Source: Candidatus Aenigmatarchaeota archaeon
GTDB lineage: Archaea > Aenigmatarchaeota > Aenigmatarchaeia > CG10238-14
DNA: 64,000 nt
NCBI GenBank assembly: GCA_018304545.1
Contig: JAGVVZ010000006.1
Span: 40,239 to 104,238 of the forward strand
Direction of reading: 5' to 3'
Below the pieces are notes generated by a model. The model saw only the letters and a list, made by a program, of their open reading frames with translations, was not told where the DNA came from and ran no database searches. The number at the start of each line of letters is the position of its first letter. The first letter of the stretch is position 1. The position numbers and the translations under genes are program-made. This document shows, piece by piece, positions 43,396 to 51,253 of the stretch.

Positions 43396-43929
43396 ATGCC
43401 TATATTCGCAAGAACAAAAATGATTCTGCAGGACGACTGCTGGGATATATCCGGTCCTGAAATGAAATGGAGCTACTCCGGTCCCAATCCTCATCTTGCC
43501 TATAAGAAGATAAAGGATATGTTTCTCACTGTATGGAATGTAAAGGAGAGTGAACGAGTCCAGGAGAAAGAATTTGTTTGGGACAGGGAAGGGAAGAAAG
43601 AAAAGTTCAACGTATCATGGGAGATATCAAAAGACGTGGACAGGTTTTCATATATCTATTCAAGAATATCTATTAGTGGCGAGGCCACAGAAACTGAGAA
43701 TGGCAAAGAGGGCAAGCTAAATGTTCACATAGACGGCGTTCTACGAACTGAATATCCTCAAGATACGGTATGGGAAAGAAGCATATTCTATGAAATGGCA
43801 AGGGTTTTTTGGCATAAAGTGCTTTACCAAGAACAAAGAAGAAATTATCAGGACGAGTGCAGAAAACTAATGAAAGTGTTCTTGGAAGAGTTGAAATCGT
43901 TCTTTAACCTGCTGCCAAAGATGATGTGA
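43396..43929 (+). CDS. unknown protein, first of a tandem paralogous pair
   Basis: 177 residues. It shares with the next gene an opening block (ILQDDCWD here, VMQDDCLA there), a GPNPHLAYKKIKDMF helix (GPNPIIAYQKLKRAM there), an E-F-x-W-D strand, a DRFS core and an aromatic C-terminal helix with 'QRR.Y..E'. Predicted beta-sandwich plus helices, soluble, no catalytic motif. The stop is immediately followed by the ATG of its partner. Heads the plus arm of the divergent cluster. Confidence 0.7.
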   Translation: MPIFARTKMILQDDCWDISGPEMKWSYSGPNPHLAYKKIKDMFLTVWNVKESERVQEKEFVWDREGKKEKFNVSWEISKDVDRFSYIYSRISISGEATETENGKEGKLNVHIDGVLRTEYPQDTVWERSIFYEMARVFWHKVLYQEQRRNYQDECRKLMKVFLEELKSFFNLLPKMM

Positions 43930-44448
43930 ATGGCAAAAATAGTAATGCAAGATGATTGTTTAGCACCAGATCTTCAAATCACTCTCAATTTTAAGGGACC
44001 CAACCCCATAATTGCGTATCAAAAACTTAAAAGGGCGATGAGAGATGTCTGGGAAGTAGAAGCGAAGGATTATTGGGAAAGAGAATTCAGATGGGACACG
44101 TCAGGTGACCCGAGAGAATTTCTTGTCAAAGCTTATGTTGTCAAGATGTTGGACAGGTTTTCCAGGGTTATAATTGAAATTTATGTCCACGGCCACCAGC
44201 CATCAGATCCGAGCAAATCCGGAGATGTGGAAGTCAGAATCGGTGGCTATCTGAAAACGGAATTTGGCGGCAAAGGCATAATAGATGATGCAAGAAATCC
44301 ATTATACAAAGGGTTGCTATGGATGTACAATAAATATTTCTATTGGGGTCAAAGAAGATATTATCTGCATGAATGGTGTTACAAGAAACTGCATAAATTC
44401 AGGGACATCTATCAAAAAATATTGAACATCTCTCCGCCTATGCAATAA
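43930..44448 (+). CDS. unknown protein, second of a tandem paralogous pair
   Basis: 172 residues, paralogous to the gene ending one base earlier: same QDDC opening, GPNP helix, REFRWDTSGDPREF strand, MLDRFSRVIIEIYVHGH core and YYLHEWCYKKLHKF end. A hetero-oligomer of the two proteins is a natural guess. No family name recognised. The nearest partners are the divergent mini membrane proteins and the large coiled-coil protein. Confidence 0.7.
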   Translation: MAKIVMQDDCLAPDLQITLNFKGPNPIIAYQKLKRAMRDVWEVEAKDYWEREFRWDTSGDPREFLVKAYVVKMLDRFSRVIIEIYVHGHQPSDPSKSGDVEVRIGGYLKTEFGGKGIIDDARNPLYKGLLWMYNKYFYWGQRRYYLHEWCYKKLHKFRDIYQKILNISPPMQ

Positions 44449-44499
44449 TTTTATATCATCTCTTCTCTAAATTCTATTAGATAATCAAGGTGTTTTAAA

Positions 44500-44770
44500 A
44501 TGGGTATATTTCCTTTCAAATTTCTCTAAAAAGAAAACCGATCCGTCAATCCAATCATCCATGCAGAATCCTCAAGAAATAGCGAGGACAGAGCTAACTC
44601 AACTGACTGATGACAATAAAAAAGCAGATATGGACAGAGTCAGAGCGAAACTGGACCTTATTTTGACTGAACTGGACAGTTTGAAGATATTGAATCAAAC
44701 GTTGAATGAAAGATTAAGAAATATTGAGAACAAGATCAGCGAGAACAAGGATAGAATAAGATATGTATAG
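44500..44770 (+). pseudogene. small coiled-coil gene, apparently frameshifted near its start
   Basis: The track ORF begins at ATG 44561 and encodes a 69-residue coiled coil (MDRVRAKLDLILTELDSL...). A better start lies upstream: ATG 44500 with aaggtg seven bases before it, reading MGIFPFKF and then hitting TAA at 44527. Skipping one base (C at 44524) joins this start in frame to SKKKTDPSIQSS and on into the coiled coil, giving an 89-residue protein with no gap. So one extra base seems present, whether by sequencing error, mutation or programmed slippage. If the internal ATG is used, the gene is intact from 44561. Confidence 0.5.
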
Positions 44771-44781
44771 TATAGTGTCTC

Positions 44782-45288
44782 TTAGAAGTTATTTCTAAAT
44801 AATTTTTTCTTATAAATAAAATACAAAGTTCCTGATATTGTAACCAACATTATTAATCCTATAGTTCCAAATTCTGGCAAACTGACTGGCAAGCCGGATG
44901 TCAAATTAATTGTTGCTGTGTTTTCTGAACCATCAGATAAGGAACGGACAATAAAATTGATCTGACCGGATGTCACAGGCCCGTTAATATTAACTGTGGC
45001 TATGGTGGATTTTATTTCATTCTGTCCTACTGAATTGATTCTATTTGATGGAATGTAAACTTGCACCAGATGCGAAACATCATTCAAATTATAAAAAGCT
45101 GATTTTGAATAAACTATTTCATAACTGGATGCAGTGGCAATTAAATTTTGAGCATAAATCTGCACCTGCTCTTTTTTACCAACAGTAAACAAACCGCTCC
45201 TCTGCGCCCAAGCTTTGAAATCAGATGGTGGCGAGTAGACAGGAGGCAAGAGCAAAAACAAGATGAAAAATAAAATAATTTTTTTCAT
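44782..45288 (-). CDS. secreted protein with PEF-CTERM-like anchor signal
   Basis: 168 residues. A signal peptide (IILFFILFLLLPPVYS) is followed by a beta-sandwich domain resembling CARDB/Ig-like folds, and a C-terminal sorting signal: LPEF, a hydrophobic helix (GLIMLVTISGTLYFIY) and a short basic tail (KKKLFRNN). This tripartite tail matches the archaeal PEF-CTERM class handled by archaeosortases. It overlaps the preceding related gene by 4 bases. Confidence 0.75.
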   Translation of the reverse strand: MKKIILFFILFLLLPPVYSPPSDFKAWAQRSGLFTVGKKEQVQIYAQNLIATASSYEIVYSKSAFYNLNDVSHLVQVYIPSNRINSVGQNEIKSTIATVNINGPVTSGQINFIVRSLSDGSENTATINLTSGLPVSLPEFGTIGLIMLVTISGTLYFIYKKKLFRNNF

Positions 45289-45911
45289 TTGAACTTCACT
45301 TTTTTATAGTAGACCACGCCAGCAATTCCAAGTAGAAGTAGTATCGCCAAAGAATTGAATTCGGGCAGGCTTAACGGTAGATCACCTTCTATTATCTGAA
45401 TAGTGGCTATTTTAGAAACCCTTGGATCGACTACTGATGTGACGTTGACTAATATATTGCCTGATGCTAGTGTAGATAATATTGTCACTTTCGGTTGGGC
45501 GGAAACAGATTCTAGTTTAGCAATTCCGTTCAAAGATGTTGCACCTATAGTGTCAACTAATATCAGGCTTGGATTGAGAGAAGACACTTGATATGTAATC
45601 GTATAACTGTCAGTGTAAGCTCCGTTATTTGTTATTACAACAGAAACTGGAGTTTTTTGTCCAACTCTGAAAATACCAGGGCTCGAAATACTCACTAAGA
45701 AATTATAGCAAGATATTTCATTCCAAAACTCGTTCGTAGTACTTATATCGCAGCATATTCCTGAATCGTAGCATCGCTTCTGCCCGCTGTCTGCGTATGT
45801 CTGGCAACAACAAGGATTAGATGGTGTACATGCAGCTGAAACTATATTCAAGGATAGCAATGTGGACGAAAATACAATAAAAAGGATAAGCAAAACCATT
45901 GTTTTTTTCAT
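45285..45911 (-). CDS. secreted Cys-rich protein with PEF-CTERM-like anchor signal
   Basis: 208 residues. A signal peptide is followed by a cysteine cluster (CTPSNPCCCQTYADSGQKRC), a beta-sandwich domain and a C-terminal LPEF, helix (LAILLLLGIAGVVYY), KKVKFK signal. It is paralogous to the next gene in its last 100 residues. The two genes form an operon (4-base overlap), so both products are probably sorted together to the cell surface. Archaeosortase itself is not in this window. Confidence 0.75.
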   Translation of the reverse strand: MKKTMVLLILFIVFSSTLLSLNIVSAACTPSNPCCCQTYADSGQKRCYDSGICCDISTTNEFWNEISCYNFLVSISSPGIFRVGQKTPVSVVITNNGAYTDSYTITYQVSSLNPSLILVDTIGATSLNGIAKLESVSAQPKVTILSTLASGNILVNVTSVVDPRVSKIATIQIIEGDLPLSLPEFNSLAILLLLGIAGVVYYKKVKFK

Positions 45912-45967
45912 AAAACCCTTATAATGATTATTGTTTCCAGAATAAAAGTATTTTTCTCGACAGAAGC

Positions 45968-46150
45968 CTACTTTATCATCTTCTTCGTTATCTGACTATT
46001 TATGAGAACTGCCTGCTGTCTGCTCCATTCTTTGTTTGAAACCTTTTTCATGTAATCACACCAAAGATCTATAAATTTAAGTCTTTCTTCGAAGTTTTGT
46101 TTCTGCCATTTCTTGAATTCTTTTTTATCAAATCTATACATATCCACCAC
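45968..46150 (-). CDS. 60-aa partner of the nucleotidyltransferase (toxin-antitoxin-like)
   Basis: A small, charged helical protein (FKKWQKQNFEERLKFIDLWCDYM) overlapping the end of the upstream nucleotidyltransferase gene by 17 bases. The overlap and size ratio match two-gene nucleotidyltransferase modules in archaea. The name of the family is not known to me. It may be the second component, possibly the antitoxin or a targeting subunit. Confidence 0.6.
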   Translation of the reverse strand: MVDMYRFDKKEFKKWQKQNFEERLKFIDLWCDYMKKVSNKEWSRQQAVLINSQITKKMIK

Positions 46151-46736
46151 CCAAATATTTTCTAATTATTTTCTTGACATTCAATGTGTTTGCGTGTTTT
46201 ATAATTTTATTTTTATCTATTCTATCTTTGAATATATTAAATATATGCAGAGCATCTTCTATATCTTTAGGTGAACCTAAAAGAAATTTGTAAACTATTT
46301 GTAATTCAATTTCTGAAGTGAAGAAATATTCATGATCAAACATGACTTTTATTTTGTTATTTAATGCATATTTGTCAAGTTCCATCTTTGGAAATTTTAT
46401 TTCTACATTTGGATTTATATTATTCTTTTTAGCTATTCTAATTGGTGATCCGCTATACAACATATCAGCAGCATCTTCTGTTGAAGTTGTATTAATAACC
46501 CAATATCCTTCTTTAATCACTTCTTTAAGAAAGTTGTTGATATTCTTATTTTCTATTAGAATATCTATGTCTTCAGTCGCCCGTGTTCTACCGAAAAAAA
46601 TTGCAACATATCCGCTAACTATAACATAATTTGTGTGTTTCTCCAAAATTTTCGTAATGGATAATACAAATTTATCTAGATTGTTCACAACTTTTCCGCT
46701 GATCTTTATCTGTTTTTTTTCAAATTCTAGTTTCAT
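46134..46736 (-). CDS. nucleotidyltransferase, AbiEii/DUF6036-like
   Basis: 200 residues. The core reads NYVIVSGYVAIFFGRTRATEDIDILIE, that is G-Y-x-A followed by R-x-T-x-D-I-D, typical of AbiEii and DUF6036-type nucleotidyltransferases. A second acidic position appears in NVEIKFPKMELD. The C-terminal helical part follows. These enzymes occur as toxins in abortive-infection and toxin-antitoxin modules. Together with the downstream 60-residue protein it looks like such a pair. Confidence 0.75.
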   Translation of the reverse strand: MKLEFEKKQIKISGKVVNNLDKFVLSITKILEKHTNYVIVSGYVAIFFGRTRATEDIDILIENKNINNFLKEVIKEGYWVINTTSTEDAADMLYSGSPIRIAKKNNINPNVEIKFPKMELDKYALNNKIKVMFDHEYFFTSEIELQIVYKFLLGSPKDIEDALHIFNIFKDRIDKNKIIKHANTLNVKKIIRKYLGGGYV

Positions 46737-46757
46737 GAATTATTCTATTATTTTTAA

Positions 46758-47189
46758 TTATATAAAACATTGAATTGGTTTTATCTTAAACTGTCTGCAA
46801 ATGCCTGATTTAAAATTTTTGAAATCATAACTTTTCTTATATTCTTGTTCATTAATTACTATTGCCGGGACGCCGGTGGCATTATATTTTTCCCTGAGAA
46901 GTTTTACATCTTCCGGGTCTTCCGGATCTCCAGCAAATCCATTTGCAAAGATTTTTGTAACATTTATTCTTTCCCCGAATTTTTCCTTTGCTTTCATCAT
47001 TATTGTTTCGGTCTGATTATGAACGATGCAACGAGGATTATAGAAGTAAATTATATTAATAGTTTCTTTAACGTTTAGCGATAATAAAAAATAAAGAATT
47101 AAAGGTAAAACAAAAATAATCAGAAGAGCTGCTATCAGCAATTTACTCATAATAAAATATATGTTTCTGAGCTTAATGATTTTATTCAT
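46758..47189 (-). CDS. membrane-anchored thioredoxin-like protein with altered CxxC
   Basis: 143 residues. One N-terminal membrane helix (LLIAALLIIFVLPLILYFLL) is followed by a thioredoxin-like fold: INIIYFYNPRCIVHNQTE places a single Cys at the CxxC position (CIVH), and GVPAIVIN supplies the cis-Pro strand. The second active-site Cys is His, so it may isomerise or reduce disulfides by a monothiol route, or be non-catalytic. The start overlaps the upstream gene by 4 bases; a later ATG (47150) is possible. Confidence 0.65.
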   Translation of the reverse strand: MNKIIKLRNIYFIMSKLLIAALLIIFVLPLILYFLLSLNVKETINIIYFYNPRCIVHNQTETIMMKAKEKFGERINVTKIFANGFAGDPEDPEDVKLLREKYNATGVPAIVINEQEYKKSYDFKNFKSGICRQFKIKPIQCFI

Positions 47190-47998
47190 CTTCCCTGATA
47201 GCCGCCTAATAACTGAGCTAAAAATCCACGAATTCCTTCATATAGCCTTGCAGAGCCGCTGGTATTGCCGGACGATCCTTCTGTTGGAAGAGGTGTTGGC
47301 GTGTGTTGCGGCAGAACCAATTCGTCAGGATATTTCTGTCCTATGTATCTGATTGCCATCCTGCAGAAACCTTTTGCCATCTGCTCTATTTCGGGCGTGT
47401 TTGGGATCATGACACGACCGTCTCTGTATCTGTTCTCGTGAACTATATTTCCCGGACTGTCGCAATTGTATTCGGCTGCTCTGGGATAGTAATAATCGAT
47501 ACCTTCTATAATAGGTATATTTTTAGTAATTCTACCTGGAAAGATCATCATGGCACCGAGACCTGTTGCAGAGCCATCATCTCTCGTTCCCGATGTAGCA
47601 CCAGCGTAGACAAAGAAGATAATATTACCTAGTTCTCCGTCTTTAAAATCAGTTTTTATAAAATCCATTCTAAAAAGTTTTATCTGACCTGTAGGACGAA
47701 AAATTTCTCTCTCTATATTGTATCCAGGAAATGGATCTGAAGGTGTTGAAGTATATGTTGGAATTGGAGTATTGGTAGATGTGGGAGAAGGCGTGTAAGT
47801 AGGTGTTCTTGTCGGCGTCGGAGTTTGAGACTGCGTTGGAGAGCTTGAAGGAGAGGGTGATGGTGAATGGTTGTTCAGAGAATTTACAGAACTTAATGAT
47901 TGACGACCTCCTGATAAAAACAATACGGCAGTTGCGAGTAACGTAAGTACAAATCTTGTAAGGCCGAAGCCTGTTCCTATATGATATCCATTAGGCAT
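47186..47998 (-). CDS. anchored extracellular protein with Pro/Thr/Ser linkers
   Basis: 270 residues. An N-terminal hydrophobic segment (FVLTLLATAVLFLSGG) is followed by a long Pro/Ser/Thr-rich linker (about 45-85, repeated PTPT/TPSP) and a globular domain (about 90-225) with FFVYAGATSGTRDDGSATG and two cysteines (NCDSP, GFCRMA) that could pair. Then comes a short PTPLPTEG linker and a C-terminal helix. No family recognised. It is coupled to the downstream thioredoxin-like gene, so that protein may help its disulfide formation. Confidence 0.65.
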   Translation of the reverse strand: MPNGYHIGTGFGLTRFVLTLLATAVLFLSGGRQSLSSVNSLNNHSPSPSPSSSPTQSQTPTPTRTPTYTPSPTSTNTPIPTYTSTPSDPFPGYNIEREIFRPTGQIKLFRMDFIKTDFKDGELGNIIFFVYAGATSGTRDDGSATGLGAMMIFPGRITKNIPIIEGIDYYYPRAAEYNCDSPGNIVHENRYRDGRVMIPNTPEIEQMAKGFCRMAIRYIGQKYPDELVLPQHTPTPLPTEGSSGNTSGSARLYEGIRGFLAQLLGGYQGR

Positions 47999-48063
47999 AA
48001 TACCCTTATAAAAATTTTTTCAATAGTAAGAAATTTAAGCTTTTCTGGGGCAATCTACTATAC

Positions 48064-48534
48064 TTATAATTTGGTTTTTCTCGTAACAACCCATGTGGCA
48101 ATGCCAAAAATAAGTAAAACGACCAAAATACTAAATACGATCTTATTCTTTTCAAGAAAGTTAGTTGTGACCGTAGTGGGTTTTTCTTCTTGATAAGTCG
48201 TAAAGAAAGTGACAGAATCATAACTACCATCAGACGTACTAACTAACAGTATATGCTCTCCCGGTTTCTCCACAAAAACATTTGCCACATATCCGGATAG
48301 AGGTTCTAAATTAACTCTGGTTTTGGTATATATTTCGCCGTCTAAGACAAGGTTCAGAGTATCGTCGATAACATCATTGCCTACATTCCTGATTCCGATT
48401 TTTGTCTCTTTTTGTGTCTTTCCAAAACCAAGGTGTTCGACATCTAATTTCTGGTGTTGAGCCACAACTAATGACAAAGATAGAAAGATCATTGCGACAA
48501 AAATTATTTTTTCTTTTATCATTTTATCATCCAC
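48064..48534 (-). CDS. anchored CARDB-like extracellular protein
   Basis: 156 residues: a signal peptide (IIFVAMIFLSLSLVVA, after residue 5), a single CARDB/Ig-like domain (about 25-120) with GIRNVGNDVIDDTLNLVLDGE, a short linker, and a C-terminal membrane helix (VFSILVVLLIFGIATWVV) with a basic tail. It overlaps the 908-aa protein gene by 8 bases. The pair of co-translated surface proteins probably interact. Confidence 0.75.
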   Translation of the reverse strand: MDDKMIKEKIIFVAMIFLSLSLVVAQHQKLDVEHLGFGKTQKETKIGIRNVGNDVIDDTLNLVLDGEIYTKTRVNLEPLSGYVANVFVEKPGEHILLVSTSDGSYDSVTFFTTYQEEKPTTVTTNFLEKNKIVFSILVVLLIFGIATWVVTRKTKL

Positions 48535-51253
48535 CGCAAGCGCTTCTTACATTATGATCTACAAAGGTTGCGTCTTGACAAACATTTCTTATCAAATTAA
48601 CTTGATTTGGATCATTGATATAACAGTATGAATCCCAGTTTGAGGAGCAGTCTATGGCTGGATTGCTTGGATCTTTCCCGTTCTGGCAATAATCATAAAA
48701 TATACAGCCTCCTGTATCAAGCCTGAAATCATAACAAGTTTGCGGAAATCCTGTTTTCTCCCCTAGCACATCACAATATTCATAATGTTGACAATCGCTG
48801 TCCCCGTTCGGGCATTGTGTCAACTCTGGCGGTATAGGTGGATCAACAGTAAATCCTGGATCAACTACATAGCCGTCCGGAGAAACTATTCTCAAATTAA
48901 TTGTGCATGACCTTGTTCCGCTGTTCCTTGCATAAATCACGAAAGCATCATTTGACTGTGATTGTCTATTCAGGTTGACAGAAGTTATTTTCATAGCACC
49001 ATCAGGTAGCATATCATTGGTTAGACTCGTGCCAATAGATGTTGATGTTGAACCGGAAGACTTTGATGCTTTTCCAGATGCTACAATTTTCCCACTCAAT
49101 GCGTCGACGGTTTTGAACATCTCCGGATCATAAATACCAGAAGAAATGTCGCATGATCCTGTTCGGGAAGTATCGTCAAGAGTGTATGAAACTTTGGCTG
49201 GCGCAACATTCAATGAATTATCATTAGCTGTTATAAACCATCTGTAATCGCAGACCTTTCCTTCTTGGCATTTGTAAAGTCCATTTTTAGGATTGATTGT
49301 CAAAGAATATAAGGGCGTACAGTCAAGCACTTGAATTATCTTATTCTCAGTGTAATCGCCAAATCTTTCCACTCCCTCTTGAATCATTCTCCATTGGAAA
49401 TTATAAAATCCGGGTGTCGAAGGCGCTGCAAACTGGAATATAAACGTTGCTGTTTGGGTTGGCTGAATGTCGCTAGGTAATGCCACTCTCCTGAGACTCC
49501 AGTTCATATTGTCTGCGGGATTCTCCGAAGCTAATTTATGTCCAATCAGAGATTTCCATATTGTGTTCCCTGTGTTTTTCATCTGGATAGATGCTGTTTT
49601 TGTTTCGCCTTTGCACATTATAGATGGTATGCCTGCCTGAATCACGTATTGTGCATTGTTTGCCGGGACACTGCCACAACTAAGATCTGGAACACATTGA
49701 CCTTCTGAGGAGCATCCAACAGGATTGCAACCTCTGGTCTGATACATTAAATTAGAAGCGCATCCTCCTAAACTGCATCCTTGGTTTATCCATGGCAAAC
49801 ATGAGCACTGGATGGTTGTTGTTGTGCTCGGTGGAGGACTTGTTGTTGGTACAGGAGGCTCTGTCGGTGGTAGTGATGTAGGAGTGGTTGTTGGAGCACC
49901 ACCTATTGTCGTAGGCGATGATAAAGTGGTTGTTGGAAAAATGGTAGTGGATGGTATCGTAGTGGAAGAAATAGTCGTAGACGTTGTTAAAGTTGCGCCC
50001 AAAGTAGTACCCGTTGCTCCCGGTATGCATCTTGATGTCGGACAACCAGATTCAAGACAACTTCTGGTCTGTGTTTCCGATCCTATTCCACAGTCTCCTG
50101 GTCCAGAAGAGACCCAAGGACCGCATGTACAACCAGATAAAGGAACCCCTGTAATGGGGTCACATAATTTGGTAGAATCGCCTGGACAGGGAACGCCTGG
50201 AAGGAATGTCGTTGTGGATCCACCAACCCAGCCTATGCAGCTATCGCTATAAAATTGCGTCGTTTCTGAGGCACATCCTGTAGGACTACATGTTCTTTCT
50301 GCACTTATAACCCCTGCTCCACTACAACCCGTAACTCCCCAATCACGACATATACAACCCGCTGTACCACAGCTAATATCAGCAGTACATTTGTCATAGC
50401 CGCCAGAACATGTACTTGGATCAAAGCTTGCTCTCACGTAATGTCTTTCATTCAGATTGCATGGTCCAGTACCACATCCGGCATCGGCCCAACCGTCACA
50501 TTGCTGCAGTTTAGTCAAATCACCACATGCTGAACATGTAGATTGGGCACAAGTAGAACCACCTGAATCCAGTATACATTTCACATATTTAGCAGAATAA
50601 CCGCAACTGCCATCTACACCACACGCGCCACAACTATAAGAGCATCCTATAGTCGTAGTGGTTATCGTGGGCGAAGTAGGTGGCTTGTTGTGAACCAAAA
50701 CACTTTCTGCAAAGTAATTGTTCGGATAATCAACATGCAGATTGTAAACAGTAACGGGATCACCACTAACGGACTCTATGCTACTGACAACTTCGTGGGA
50801 CAAATCAAATAGCAATAACCTGTCCCCTATTCTGATATCTTTCGCTTTGATCCAATTCCCATCGATATAGAATGGATGCTCCTTCGTCACTTTGATTCTA
50901 TCGTTTATAACAAGATATCTGTCTCTTTCATAAACATACAATTTTTTTACTTTAGATTCAACTATGCTTCCGCTATCGTAACTGTAGACAACGTCTTCCA
51001 CTTTAAGGTCTTGAATATTCACATCTCCGTCTGGAGTTCTGACAGGAGTGTTTTTAAGAAAACTGGAAGATATAATGGTTGTCGTGGTAGTACCGCCCAC
51101 ACAATTGCAATCCGCTACACAATTGGAACAGCTTTCTCCTGGTTCGCAAAAACCGTCACCGCAGCCAAATTGATCTACATATGCATTGGCAACTATCAAA
51201 CCAAAAAATAATGAAATAATAAATGACGATATACAAGCACTTTTTTTATTCAT
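48527..51253 (-). CDS. large Cys-rich secreted protein with an internal Hint domain
   Basis: 908 residues. A signal peptide (about 1-24), a short Cys-rich module and a Thr linker lead into a Hint (intein/Hedgehog-type) domain at about 64-189: SFLKNTPVRTPDGD start, block B TKEH (T123, H126), and end VLVHN. The residue after the final HN is Lys rather than Cys/Ser/Thr. Several Cys-rich modules and Thr/Pro linkers follow, then an Ig-like NBR1/FW-type domain (MKNTGNTIW...PGFYNFQWRM) and a final Cys-rich region. No C-terminal membrane helix is evident. Overlaps its neighbours on both sides. Confidence 0.75.
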   Translation of the reverse strand: MNKKSACISSFIISLFFGLIVANAYVDQFGCGDGFCEPGESCSNCVADCNCVGGTTTTTIISSSFLKNTPVRTPDGDVNIQDLKVEDVVYSYDSGSIVESKVKKLYVYERDRYLVINDRIKVTKEHPFYIDGNWIKAKDIRIGDRLLLFDLSHEVVSSIESVSGDPVTVYNLHVDYPNNYFAESVLVHNKPPTSPTITTTTIGCSYSCGACGVDGSCGYSAKYVKCILDSGGSTCAQSTCSACGDLTKLQQCDGWADAGCGTGPCNLNERHYVRASFDPSTCSGGYDKCTADISCGTAGCICRDWGVTGCSGAGVISAERTCSPTGCASETTQFYSDSCIGWVGGSTTTFLPGVPCPGDSTKLCDPITGVPLSGCTCGPWVSSGPGDCGIGSETQTRSCLESGCPTSRCIPGATGTTLGATLTTSTTISSTTIPSTTIFPTTTLSSPTTIGGAPTTTPTSLPPTEPPVPTTSPPPSTTTTIQCSCLPWINQGCSLGGCASNLMYQTRGCNPVGCSSEGQCVPDLSCGSVPANNAQYVIQAGIPSIMCKGETKTASIQMKNTGNTIWKSLIGHKLASENPADNMNWSLRRVALPSDIQPTQTATFIFQFAAPSTPGFYNFQWRMIQEGVERFGDYTENKIIQVLDCTPLYSLTINPKNGLYKCQEGKVCDYRWFITANDNSLNVAPAKVSYTLDDTSRTGSCDISSGIYDPEMFKTVDALSGKIVASGKASKSSGSTSTSIGTSLTNDMLPDGAMKITSVNLNRQSQSNDAFVIYARNSGTRSCTINLRIVSPDGYVVDPGFTVDPPIPPELTQCPNGDSDCQHYEYCDVLGEKTGFPQTCYDFRLDTGGCIFYDYCQNGKDPSNPAIDCSSNWDSYCYINDPNQVNLIRNVCQDATFVDHNVRSACGG

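Noticed and set aside
47760-47870. DNA tandem repeat
   Set aside because: It is the low-complexity Pro/Thr/Ser linker of the 270-aa protein, coding and not an independent repeat element.
49812-50252. 146-aa Val/Gly-rich plus-strand ORF opposite the 908-aa gene
   Set aside because: Artefact of the Thr/Pro-rich linker read backwards (ACC/ACT repeats become GGT/AGT), hence the Val/Gly run.
50687-51064. A protein-splicing intein in the 908-aa protein
   Set aside because: Ser1 and a Lys after the terminal HN rule out normal splicing; host sequence on both sides is a surface protein, not a typical intein host such as a polymerase or helicase.
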